Source: Pelobates cultripes (taxonomy: Eukaryota > Chordata > Amphibia > Anura > Pelobatidae). Taken from it: a stretch of DNA of 64,000 nt. The position numbers were made by a program, and so were the translations under genes. The notes beneath the pieces were generated by a model. That model was not told the origin of the DNA, ran no database searches, and worked only from the letters and a program-made list of their open reading frames with translations. Location of the stretch: contig OW240920.1 of the NCBI GenBank assembly GCA_933207985.1, forward strand, positions 125,311,684 through 125,375,683, read 5' to 3'. Position 1 is the first letter of the stretch, and every line of letters starts with the position of its first letter. Below, piece after piece: positions 32,958 through 44,712 of this stretch.

Positions 32958-35900
32958 GATACAGAATTAGTGTCTTAAAACTAGGGACTCCAAAATAAGA
33001 TAAGGTGATGGAACAAAACCAATTACATTTTAGAGTCATTAATCAATATCAAGTGCAAAATAAACTAGGGTAGGAAATTCAAGAGATGAGATTGCCTAAA
33101 CCAAAAAAAAAGACATTTTAAGAGATGGGATGATTGTATGAGCATTTTGTCATATGGAGTATTTCAATCAGAATCAATATATTTAATTATAGTATCAGAA
33201 TCCAGGGCTAGCTGTATGACATCAATTGCTACAGTATTTTCTCATCAGTTTTTGGAAGAAAAAATTTCCACGCAGTAATTGTTGAAATTCAGAAGGAGTG
33301 TAGACTACTAAAATTACCTGGAGAGATCAGCTTTCTGCTAAATATATGAAAGATGTAGAATATCTCAATCAAACTATACACAAAACATGGTAAACCAGCA
33401 GCCCCCGATAAATTTACTAAACAGATAAATAGCTTGCATTGCTTTAGAGTTTAGGTTCAGTTGAAGGATCGCTCTAAAAAGAAGATATTAGAGTCAAATC
33501 CATTTCCAGTTCTATGCCATCTCCTCTCCACTATTAATTCTGAGATGCAATGGCAGGCCACTCCATTAACGAGCAAGCCCATCCCCTGCTCCCATTAACT
33601 CATACAAAGCATCATCCCTTAAAACTCAGATAAAAGGAACACTCAATCCAAAGTCTCTTTCTTAGCGCTAAGGGATGGGATACGCACAGCAGGATAAAAG
33701 AAGAGCTCTTAAGAAAGTACTGGTATCATTTATCAGGCTCAGTGTGAAATGAAGGTCAGCTTTTCTAGGGAATATTGAACCCTACTGTCCTTAGCCCAAA
33801 TCCTTTCTTCTACTTTATCATTTACTTGCCGAAAATCCTTCAATTAAAATGTATTCTATTGCTTCCCCGTTCCAATGAGTGCCCCTGAGAATAACACAAG
33901 AGAAGCCAACTAAGTCAGCCGGGTCGCTATCCGAGGTGCTGAAATATCATACACTAAATAACATCCTACGCAAATCCATGTTATCGAATTAGAGTTTTCT
34001 TTTTTCATTTTTTCTTGTTTTTTTTAACACCTGTAGATCTTTGCATGAAGATATAATTGCAAAAAGAAATTGCATATTCCTTGCATTCATTATAATCATT
34101 CCACACACGACACTTTCTTTCCCTCAATAGAACATTCCATTTCTCACTTGTGCTTCATCTGGCATTTTATACTGGCTGATGCCTCATTTGATATACACAT
34201 GCTACAGAGAATCCGTCAGGTCATTAAGACACTTTTCTTCCTCATTTAGAAAGGGCCCGGTGATTCTTTTTTCTTCTTCTTGTTTTTATTCTGAAAAGAA
34301 TCGACTCATTGCTGGTCCCATTATTCCTGGGTGCCCAAGGCAACAAAATTAGATTATAAATGCTTCATTATGCCAATAAACTTCTATTTAGGATGCAATG
34401 ACCATAGTGATAAAAAATACTTATTCACGAGTATCATAATGAGCCCATTTCAGTGACAGAATTGCTTAGTTAAGTTAAATGAAGGTGTTTCATTATGTTC
34501 TTGCATGCAGGTGACGATCAATACAACAATATAGTAAGTCCACCGAGGTTAGATTTCATGACCTTCAGGGACTTATTTCAGTTGCAAATCAAGAATTAGA
34601 TTTTGACCCTTCTGTAGCAGAATGTATCACAGCTTCCTTAATCAGGTTAATCCCAATGGGAATATTCATCAACTGATTGATATCTCATGACAAGTCATGA
34701 GGACTATATAATATCACGTTATACCTATGGGACCAATTCTGCAAATACTTATATAATTATATATTCACATGTGTGTCTTTATTTATAGAATGCCAACAGA
34801 TGCGTTCAGTGCTTTACAATTGGCATTACTGTGCATGGGAGGTGTTGCAAATAAAATGGGCATAGATACTTTGATGTGAGATACCATCTACTGGACCTAC
34901 TGTGTCTTTCAAATCTCGGTATATGGTGTGTTGAGTGTTCAAGGCTAGTAATCAGTGCAAGCTGTCTTGAAGATTATGTGTTAGTTCACATAAGTGAATT
35001 TCGAACATGCTTACATTAAATTTCATCCTTCACAACGCCGTCGTGCAGTTGTATTTATGGGGGAGGAAGTCAACCACTAGTTGTGGAGGACTAAACACAG
35101 ATCACGCTGTCATTATATTTGCTTCAGTACACCAGCAATACATAATGTTTATTGTGTACTTATATGTTCGATAGACAAATTTGGTGAGAAATTACTAGAT
35201 TCTGGTCTTTTTGGACAGATAATAATATTTGAAATATAAAACTGTGACAACGAGCAGTTTTGGGATGGCAAACAAGAGGAAAAGGTGAGAGAAATAGAAG
35301 CAGAGGCTTGGAAGAGAAGAGTCGAGAAATTCCCCAAGGGACAGAGACATCACAAAGATAGAAGACCTTGAAGAGACAGTAGCAGAGGAAGTAAAGCATG
35401 AACAGGTGGTGGGAATAAAAGTCAAAGAAGCCGCAAGCAATGTCATCTCTAAGCATGTTTATGTAAGCAAACAGTTTAGGAATAATCTTTATAACAGCCT
35501 CATAATACAATTTGCACAGGAACAAAAAGATAGACAATGCGTCTCCACCTGATCTTATCTAAATTAGTGCAGGACCACCCAATAACTGTTCAGAAGGAAT
35601 GTTGGATAAGAGCTATGGATAAAAAAAAATATTTTTCTTTTCTTTTTACGAGGAGCTTTGAAAAGCACATTTGTGATCATATCTTTTATTTTCACCATAT
35701 TTTTAATTTCTGGTTTGAAAAGTATACGAATAAAATGTTTTTGTTTTTTTACATTTAATTTAGTCTGCAGCTTATTTTTTTTTCTATTTTATTTTTTTTA
35801 AAAATCTTGATATTCTATATGTTCATGTAGAAATAAGTTTTTCCTTGGAATATTTTAAATTTTACAAGTGGTTAAAAAAAAAAAGAAATCATGGTTGTTT

Positions 35901-36620
35901 CCTGCAGTGAATCCGATAATACATTTCATCGCCTGAATCTGTTGTAAACCCCTATATCTGTGTCACACTTCCCAAAGGATGCGCTCACAAGATAATGTAC
36001 AGAAACAAACACCCAGAGAAGAGGGCCCACATTGCTCGTGACAATTAGATTTCCAGCACATGTAGGCAGAAGCATTTCCCGTCAATTTTCTCTCTCCCAT
36101 GCAAACATACTGTATCTACTCCCGGCTACAGCTGCAGAAGCATGTAATCCATTTAGGACACTTTAGGCAATGAAGATAATCTGTAATGAGATTTAATGGC
36201 TTTGTTTGATTGTTTGCTTTTTGTTATAATAAAGAGGTTGTCCTCCTCTATGGTCTGTCCTCTGTGCTTGCATCATTATGCAGAGTATTAAACGGAGGAG
36301 CAGAGAGGCTGGGGCACTAGAGGGTGGTAAATCCCTGAAATTTTCATTAATTTTAAAATGACCTGGACGTGCTGAGCTATTTAGTCATTATTCACACTGG
36401 ATGTAGCTCACATAACATCCTGGGGTGACTATTCACTAAACAGCCAATTGTGGTGAATTAAAAATAAATAAATCTCAAAGCGTAAGTTTAATTAGAAAGA
36501 TTTTTTTCTCTGTCTTACAAATTATCCTAAATGTTGTACATAATGTGTTCGATTCACCCTGATGGTTTATCAATTGGAAAATGTGCAGGTTTTAGAATAT
36601 TTTATTGTCAGTATTATGAT
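32958..36620. other. Repeat-poor non-coding stretch
   Basis: This is the longest part of the window in which I recognise no mobile element. It holds several A/T homopolymers (34015, 35770-35800, 35874) and no convincing exon. The open frame at 35160-35537 (minus) matches nothing I know. The segment 35920-36300 is more balanced in composition and could be a conserved non-coding element, but that is only a guess. Confidence 0.45.
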
Positions 36621-36629
36621 ATACATGCT

Positions 36630-36958
36630 ACAAACAAAGAGAACGTTATCTGCGCTCTGGCCTAAATCCCCATGTACATTTAAACAAAATGGAGGCTCTT
36701 TAGTTTTATTCCAATGGCCATTTGAATATAAGCTCACCTGCCACGTCAAGGCAAGCCTCAAAAGGTGAGTCCTACACTAGCCATTAGATATGCTGATATC
36801 AGCCAAGAATCTCCAATAAGACAGGAAGGGGTATTTTATAAACGTGGCAGGTGAGCTTAAATTCAAATGGCTGTTGGAATGAAACTAAAGAGCCTCCATT
36901 TTGTTTAAATGTACATAGGGATTTGGGTCAGAGCGCAGGGAGCTTTCTCTTTGTTTTT
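36630..36958. repeat. Fold-back repeat, about 117-bp arms
   Basis: The arms 36630-36746 and 36842-36958 are reverse complements at roughly 90% by eye. Shared text includes atgtacatttaaacaaaatg, gaggctctttagttt and agctcacctgccacg. The spacer is about 95 bp. Small open frames on both strands (36562-36768, 36570-36761) are incidental. It is probably a fold-back DNA element or two inverted copies of one MITE. Confidence 0.85.
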
Positions 36959-37309
36959 ACTATGTATTTTGAACTGTTAGATACTTAGCCACTGCTGCTG
37001 TAAGCACGGTGCTTTATTTTGTGTTGGTATTATGATATACAGCTATTTATTTTTATTTTTTATTAATAGCTGTTACTTTTTGGCGTCCACTGTGTCCATT
37101 ATATCATTCCCATATTAACGGGCGAAATGCATCAGATATTACAGTAAGAATTACCACGTGGCAATAGCCTTTTTTGCTGATGATGCTGATGATGTGCGGC
37201 TCTGCCAACATCAACATCTCTAGAGCCAATATCAATATGGTCATTTTTTTAAATAAACTCAAAAAAGCAAAAGCACGTGGGGTATACTAAAATGTATAAT
37301 TTAAAAAAA

Positions 37310-39572
37310 ACAATTTCAATAAGATTAGGGCAGCTCTGCAACATATCAACCCCTTAGTGAAAAAAACACTGAGGATAAATGGAAACTATTCAAACAAATA
37401 TTAGAAAGGTATATTTCTCAGTATGTACCATTGGGTTATAAATATAAAAAAAAAAAAATGAAACCAATGTGACTTTGTAGAGAAGTAAAACAAGAGATTA
37501 AAAATAAGAAAAGGGCATTTAAAGCATTTAAATCGGACAAATCAGAGGCATCCTATATAAGTTATAAGGAAACGAATAATGCTTGCGAAAAAGGCAATTA
37601 AAGTGGCAAACCTAGAAAATGAGAAATTGCTAGCCAAAGAATGCAAAACCAACCCCAAAATTTTTTCAAGTACATCAATTCTGAAAAAACAAAAAATGAA
37701 AGTGTAGGAACACTGGAAACCGAGATGGGTCTGTTAGCTAATGAAAACCAGGAAAAGGCAGACATTTTAAACAACAATTTTTCTTCAGTATATATTAATG
37801 AGGATCCTATGGCAAGAGATATGCAAATGATTGCTGCAAAAAACTTGCAGATAACTTGTGATTGGATGACTCGAGACAAGGTGCTACAGCAGTTAAAGAA
37901 AATTAATGTAAATAAAGCTCCGTGGCCTGACGGTATTCACCCATGAGTACTGAAGGAGCTAAGTGGGGAAATAAGTGAACCTCTGTATTTCATTTTTCAA
38001 AATTATTTTGTTTCAGTTATTGTACCGGAGGATTGGAGGAAGGCAGATGTTGTTCCTATATTTAAAAAGGGTTTAAAATCCTTGCCTGGAAATTATAGAT
38101 CTGTGAGCTTAACTTCTGTGACTGGGAAAATATTTGAAGGGCTATTAAGGGATAATATTCAGGAATTCATTGGGAAGAACTTTGTTATTAGCAATAATCA
38201 ACATGGTTTTATGAAACATAGGTCATGTCAAACTAACCTAATTGCATTCTACGAAGAAGTAAGTAGAAGTATAGATCAGGGTGTTGCAGTGGATGTGATC
38301 TACTTGGATTTTGCCAAGGCATTTGATACAGTTCCTCACAATAGGTTAGTCTTCAAACTAAAAGAAATTGGTCTAGATGAATATTCTTGTTCTTGGGTAG
38401 AACATTGGCTTAAGGATAGAGTAAAACAAGGTGTCATTAATGGTAAATGTTCAGCCTGGACAAAAGTGGTAAGTGATGTCCCTCAGGGTTCTATTTTGGG
38501 ACCGCTTCTATTTAACATATTTATAAATGATCTTTAAATAGGCATTGAAAGCCATGTTTCAGTCTTTGCAGATGACACAAAACTTTGTAAAGTAATAAAA
38601 TGTGAGCAGGATATTGCTTTGCTGTAGAGGGATTTGGATAGATTGGGGGACTGGGCACTTGAAATTTAATGTAGAGAAATGCAAAGATATGCACTTCAGG
38701 GTCAAGAATGCACAAGCAACTTACACCCTAAATGGTAGTGAATTAGGGATAACCACAAACGAGAAGGAGTTGGGAATTGTTATAGACAACAAATTAGGCA
38801 GCAATATGCAATGTCAATCTGCAGTTGCTAAAGCCAGTAAGGTTTTGTCATGTATAAATAGGGGCATAAATCCTCGGGATGAAAATATAATTTTGCCTCT
38901 TTATAAATCGCTGCTAAGACCACACCTTGAATATGCTGTGCCACTTTGGGCACCTGTTCTAAAGAAGGATATCATGGTACTAGAAAAAGTACAGACGAGT
39001 TACAAAATTGATAAAAGGAATGGAGCATTTTAGTTAACGAAGAAAGGTTAAAAAATAGAAATCTCTTTAGTTTGGAAAAACAGTGCCTCAGAGGGGATAT
39101 GATAACATTATATGAATATATGCAAACCATTGTCTGGAAATCTATTCATAAACAGGGCTATACGTAGGACACAAGGTCACCATTTAGTCTGGAAGAAAGT
39201 AGATTTCATCTAAGGCAAAGAAACGTTTTTTTTTACAGTAAGAGTAATAAGGATATGGAATTCTCTGCCTGAAGAGGTGGTTTTATCAGAGTCCATATAG
39301 ATGTTTAAACTGCAATTGGGTAAATACTTCCAAAAACATAACATACAGGGATATAATTTCTAATTAGTGGGATAATAACTGCTTGATCCAAAGAGACATC
39401 TGACTGCTATTTTGGGGTCAAGAAGGAATTTTTTCCTAGTTTGTTGCAAAATTGGAAACACTTCAGACTGGGTTTTTTTGCCTTCTTTTGGATCAACAGC
39501 AAAAACGTATGCGAGGAAGGCTGAACTTGATGGACGCAAGTCTCTTTTCAGCTATGTAACTATGTAACTATA
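37310..39572 (+). pseudogene. CR1-type LINE, 5'-truncated, decayed reverse transcriptase
   Basis: The reading starts between the endonuclease and reverse-transcriptase domains. Recognisable RT motifs are NKAPWPDGIHP (about 37911-37943), [30 protein letters not shown] with the first catalytic Asp, [20 protein letters not shown] and FADDTKL (38565-38579) with the catalytic DD, then KELGIVIDNKL. In-frame stops are TGA 37944-37946, TAA 38535-38537 and TAG 38625-38627. A frameshift lies near 38660. Two of the stops look like C-to-T changes (CGA to TGA, CAG to TAG). The 3' end is a short (ctatgtaa)n tail at 39553-39572. There is no endonuclease domain, so it is dead. Confidence 0.92.
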
Positions 39573-39724
39573 AAAGGTAATTACAAACACCGCCCAACAC
39601 CCTCATTACACAGGTGCACCATTGCTAACAAAATGCAAATTGGTCCTTTAAGTACTACAGATGAGAGTGCTAAGGGCACCTCTTGACTGCAACACTGAAG
39701 GAAACACATACACATACAATGTGT

Positions 39725-40165
39725 GCAGAAAACACATTACTTGCGTTCATCAAGCCCAGTCTTTCTCACATCTGTTTTTGCTGTTGATCCAAAGGAAAGC
39801 AAAAAAAAACCAAAAAACCCAGTTCGAAATGTTTTCCAGATTTGCAACAAACTAGGAAAATGTATTTCTCAAACCCTGAATGGAAGTCGAATCTCTCCTT
39901 GGATCTCAACTATTAAAATGATATCCCTGAATATTGTATTTTTGCATGTGTTTATCCAGTTGCTGTTTTAATGTCTATACAGACTCTGATAGAACCATCT
40001 CTTCAGGTAGAGAATTCCACATCCTTATTGTTCTCACTGTAAAAAACCCTTTCCTTTGCTTAAGAGTAAATCTCATTTCTTGAAGTCTAAATGAGTGACC
40101 TTGTGTCCTGTGCATAGACCTGTTTATGAATAGATTTCCAGACAATGGTTTGCATTGGTCCCAAA
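39725..40165 (-). mobile_element. CR1 LINE 3' fragment, tail-to-tail with the copy ending at 39572
   Basis: Its reverse complement carries the C-terminal RT remnant (NLFINRSMHRTQGHSFRLQE, then VRTIRMWNSLPEEM) and the 3' UTR text seen at 39390-39540. It is truncated and its orientation is opposite to the neighbouring copy. Confidence 0.85.
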
Positions 40166-40800
40166 TATCACAATAAGTATTTCTCAAGTATTTAATGTAA
40201 TTAAAAAAATAACAAAACACCTTATCCTTGAACCCTTGAAACTCAACCAGCTCAGGTACAAATACAGAAACGTGTTCCATCATAGTAAAAATAAGCAAGC
40301 TGACAACATGACATCTGGGGACATCGGAAAGATGCTTACGCATTTCATGCCTTAGTGGCACTTCCTCGGAGACCAATAAATAATACAAAAAAAATGTTTT
40401 TTTGTAAAATATGTTTTACTTAGTGTGTGGTGTCTTTCTTCCTCTTCAGTACAATTAACCAGAGCAGAAAATAATATTTTAAAAACAGAAATCAGACTCA
40501 ATTTAAAAAAAAAAAAAAAATGATCTTGCCTTAAAGCGTATAATTTAATCAACCTCTCTGTCTTTTGATGTTTATGAACCACTTCCCTTTTTTATTCTGT
40601 GGCTGGTGGTTAAGAATGTTTCACATTCAATACATTGTATTTTGTGAGCATTTCTGAAGATTTTGTGTGCTAATTTAACTACACGTTACCACTTCACTTA
40701 TACTTACAAGTGTATCATAAGAGCGAAACGCGTCATGTCTAAGGACACTGGATTGTAATTCACTAACTCAAATAAATTACTGAGCTCAACATGCGGCAAA
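40166..40800. other. Region with two LINE-like 3' ends in opposite orientation
   Basis: The stretch 40320-40380 read on the minus strand (gaggaagtgccactaaggca, then gaaatgcgtaag) and 40715-40790 on the plus strand (agagcgaaacgcgtcatg, then caaataaattact) both resemble the 'gaaacgcgt' 3' ends of frog retroelements. The family is not certain. Confidence 0.35.
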
Positions 40801-42494
40801 TGCAGTTTTTCTTTTACGATGGGGATTAATAGCACCCCCAATTTTGTGAAGATCAAATATATTGGTTTTAGCCAGTCAGACTGTTGAGAAGCAACTGCAT
40901 AAACACACAATTTCATATGCTTCTTACAAAGTATGGTAAATTCTTTTTTTAATTACTTTTTAATGTTTCCCTGATGCCTGTTACTGTTTGATGCTTGTTT
41001 GAATAAAAAACAAACAAAAAAAACCCCCATAAAATAATTAGGATGTTAGACTTGCAACATGTACATATTTAGGAATAAAAGAAGAATATGTCACATATAC
41101 TTTCAGGTTAGCCATCCTTTGATTATACATTTTTTTTGCTAATACATTTGAATACATAAGGTTAAACTCAATCCTGGATACACAGAGGGTTGATTTTGTA
41201 CTTGAAATCATTATGTTAACAAAAAACATTAAAACTGCTCCCCCTCCTGCTATACATTGCTCAATTAAGATGTCTCTCTGGGGTAGAAAGACTGAATAGG
41301 ATGTTATATTCTTCTGTACTCTACAGGAGACTGTAAAGATCATGTCCTGTGCCAAAGCAGCAGCATTGCAAATTGGAGAGAACAGGCTGCGATGGAGGCA
41401 CCGGGGGATGTATGCAGTGTGCTATAGCAGGCTGGAGCTCAGTTTGAGACAGTTTGAGACAGATTCCTTTAATTGAATACATTTTACTTTATTTAATGTA
41501 TGTAGCCCAGATACATTTATCCAAGTGTTATTTATTGTGCTGGCAGTTTGTGAATCTGAATTCCCCAATATAGTTGCAGATTCCTTACAAACACAGTTGA
41601 ACAGGGTTATTCTTGTATTTGCTGCAGTTTTTTGTATATATGTATTGTATATCTTAAATATTCTAGTTTTGGATCTATATAATTCATTCAGACGCTTTCT
41701 AAATCAGAGGCGGTCAGGAAGCAGATCCCTGAAAAATGAATGGCACATTGTAGACTAAAATGACGGCATTAGAACCCAATTCATCCAATTTAACTGTTTT
41801 ACAATTTGGCTATATTGGCTGCACAAGACAATGTTGTGCTGTAATATTGTGGATTTTTTTATGTATACGTGTACATGTCTCGTACAGATGTTAAACAAAT
41901 AGCTTTTTTTGAGTGAGATTTTCATAAAATGACACCTTAAAACCTCAGTTGTTTATTTTGAAACATACATGGTAGTGAAGAGGTTAATTTAGAACTCTCT
42001 TTTATCTTTCAGTATGGAAGGGACAATATTCTCCACATCACTCTGTCTCTGAAAGGGTTAATCTATCACATGTTCGTTTGCAATATGGCACAGCTGAATT
42101 ATTATACAGAGGTGGCTACATTCTATGATATACTGTTTGTGCCTCTCGATCCGAGCTGAAATTTGCAAGCACCTTGCAGATTTTTCTCTGAACTACCATG
42201 AAAAGCACAAATCTGTGTCTCAATATCCCCCATAGGCAGCCACGTTCTGCATTGAGATTCATCAGAGCTCCCATAGTCAGCCACCAGGACCAACCGTACT
42301 CAATGTAACTGCATCATACAGATTCAGAGCTACAGACTATCATGAAGCTTAGCTGAATGGCTTAGCAGCCTCAATACAGTATCACATTTTTTAATGGCTG
42401 TTTTTGACAAAATGTTGACAGTCCATTTTTCATGAATTAAACTCTGCAAAATTTTTATAAGATTCCCTGATTAAAACAAAATGATAGCAAAGTA
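40801..42494. other. Non-coding stretch, no gene seen
   Basis: The open frame at 41525-41758 (plus) has a hydrophobic stretch but no start context or homology that I recognise. Nothing else. Confidence 0.45.
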
Positions 42495-44470
42495 CACTGC
42501 TCAAAAAAATAAAGGGAACACAAAAATAACACATCCTAGATCTAAATGAATTAAATATTCTTCTGAAATATTTTGTTCTTTACATAGTTGAATGTGCTGA
42601 CAACAAAATGACACAAAAATAAAAAAATGGAAATCAAATTTTTCAACCCATGGAGGTCTGGATTTGGAGTTACACTCAAAATTAAAGTGGAAAAACACAC
42701 TACAGGGTGATCCAACTTTGATGTAATGTCCTTAAAACAAGTCAAAATGAGGCTCAGTAGTGTGGGTGGCCTCCACGTGGCTGTATGACCTCCCTACAAC
42801 ACCTGTGCATGCTCCTGATGAGGTGGCGGATGGTCTCCTGAGGGATCTCCTCCCAGACCTGGACTAAAGCATCTGCCAACTCCTGGACAGTCTGTGGTGT
42901 AATGTGACATTGGTGGATGGAGCGAGACATGATGTCCCAGATGTGCTCAATTGGATTCAGGTCTGGGGAACGGGCGGGCCAGTCCATAGCATCAATGCCT
43001 TCGTCTTGCAGGAACTGCTGACACACTCCAGCCATATGAGGTCTAGCATTGTCTTGCACTAGGAGGAACCCAGGGCCAACCGCACCAGCATATGGTCTCA
43101 CAAGGGGTCTGAGGATCTCATCTCGGTACCTAATGGCAGTCAGGCTACCTCTGGCGAGCACATGGAGGGCTCCCCATTACTGACCCACTGCCAAACTGGT
43201 CATGCTGGAGGATGTTGCAGGCAGCAGAACGTTGTCCACTGCGTCTACAGACTCTGTCACGTCTGTCACGTGCTCAGTGTGAACCTGCTTTCATCTGTGA
43301 AGAGCACAGGGGCACCAGTGGCAAATTTGACAACCTTGGTGTTCTCTGGCAAATGCCAAACGTCCTGCACGGTGTTGGGCTGTAAGCACAACCCCCACCT
43401 GTGGACGTCGGGCCCTCACACCACCCTCATGGAGTCTGTTTCTGACTGTTTGAGCAGACGCATGCCCATTTGTGGCCTGCTGGAGGTCATTTTGCAGGGC
43501 CAACCGCACCAGCATATGGTCTTACAAGGGGTCTGAGGATCTCATCTCGGTACCTAATGGCAGTCAGGCTACCTCTGGCGAGCACATGGAGGGCTCCCCA
43601 TTACTGACCCACTGCCAAACTGGTCATGCTGGAGGATGTTGCAGGCAGCAGAACGTTGTCCACTGCGTCTACAGACTCTGTCACGTCTGTCACGTGCTCA
43701 GTGTGAACCTGCTTTCATTTGTGAAGAGCACAGGGGCGCCAGTGGCAAATTTGACAATCTTGGTGTTCTCTGGCAAATGCCAAACGTCCTGCACGGTGTT
43801 GGGCTGTAAGCACAACCCCCACCTGTGGACGTCGGGCCCTCACACCACCCTCATGGAGTCTGTTTCTGACTGTTTGAGCAGACACATGCCCATTTGTGGC
43901 CTGCTGGAGGTCATTTTGCAGGGCTCTGACAGTGCTCCTCCTGTTCCTCCTTGCACAAAGGCGGAGGAAGCGGTCCTGCTGCTGGGTTGTTGCCCTCCTA
44001 CGGCCTCGTCCACGTCTCCTGATATACTGGCCTATCTCCTGGTAGCGCCTCCATGCTCTGGACACTACGCTGACAGACACAGCAAACCTTCTTGCCACAG
44101 CTCGGATTGATGTGCCATCCTGAATGAGCTGCACTACCTGAGCCACTTGTGTGGGTTGTAGACTCCGTCTCATGTTACCACTAGAGTGAACGCACCACTA
44201 GCATTCAAAAGTGACCAAAACATCAGCCAGGAAGCATAGGAACTGAGAAGTGGTCTGTCGTCACCACCTGCAGAACCACTCATTTATTGGGGGTGTCTTG
44301 CTAATTGCCTATAATTTCCACCTGTTGTCTATCTCATTTGCACAACAGCATGTGAAATTGATTGTCACTCAGTGTTGCTTCCTAAGTGGACAGTTTGGTT
44401 TCACAGAAGTGTGATTGACTTGGAGTCACATTGTGTTGTTTAAGTGTTCCCTTTATTTTTCTGAGCAGAG
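42495..44470 (-). mobile_element. Tc1-like DNA transposon with internal 424-bp tandem duplication
   Basis: It begins cactgctcaaaaaaataaag and ends ctttatttttctgagcagag, flanked by TA at 42493-42494 and 44471-44472 as expected for Tc1/mariner insertion. It is 1976 bp, about 400 bp longer than the roughly 1.6 kb usual for this family. The excess is a tandem duplication: 43071-43494 and 43495-43918 are identical except for five transitions. CAGGGC occurs at 43071, 43495 and 43919, so the junction has at least six bases of homology. This Tc1 group is known from fish, frogs and lampreys (described in published work on horizontal transfer). Confidence 0.95.
42754..44173 (-). pseudogene. Tc1-like transposase, disrupted
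   Basis: It starts at ATG 44171-44173 ([20 protein letters not shown]) with a paired helix-turn-helix DNA-binding region, then a basic linker ([15 protein letters not shown]). After CHWRPCAL an extra C shifts the frame just before the first catalytic Asp; the shifted reading ends at 43715. About 36 bp around the VMVWGG segment are missing in both duplicate copies. The C-terminal part is intact in 43161-42754, with QDNARPH (second Asp) and SPDLNPIEHIW (Glu). The first catalytic Asp codon is kept in the copy at 43071-43494 but has become Asn in 43495-43918. Confidence 0.92.
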
Positions 44471-44534
44471 TATATCTTTGAGTGAAAAAGGGATGTCGGT
44501 GAATTCTACCACATAGAGAAAAAGGAGATTCGAA

Positions 44535-44712
44535 GGGTTAATCGATAAAACATGAATTGGTGGAACTTTATATTAAATTCAAAGTGATTGTCTCATTTTA
44601 GCAAAACTAAAACATATCGGACTTGGAAGATTACTCTGATTTGGCTATTTTTCCCTAAAATGTAAAATTCACTTTGAATTCCGGACAATTTCAATTTTCA
44701 TGAATAACCCAG
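44535..44712. mobile_element. MITE of the TTATTCACTAAA / 'ttcaaagtgaat' family
   Basis: It contains attaaattcaaagtgattgt on the left and attcactttgaattccgg with catgaataacccag on the right, in inverted orientation. It lies directly next to the Tc1 element. Confidence 0.55.

Noticed and set aside
41525..41758. 77-residue plus frame with a hydrophobic segment, possible small membrane protein
   Set aside because: No homology recognised, isolated, and hydrophobic runs arise easily in T-rich DNA.
43162..44110. Long plus-strand frames within the Tc1 element
   Set aside because: Antisense to the transposase; the minus strand carries the recognisable transposase motifs.
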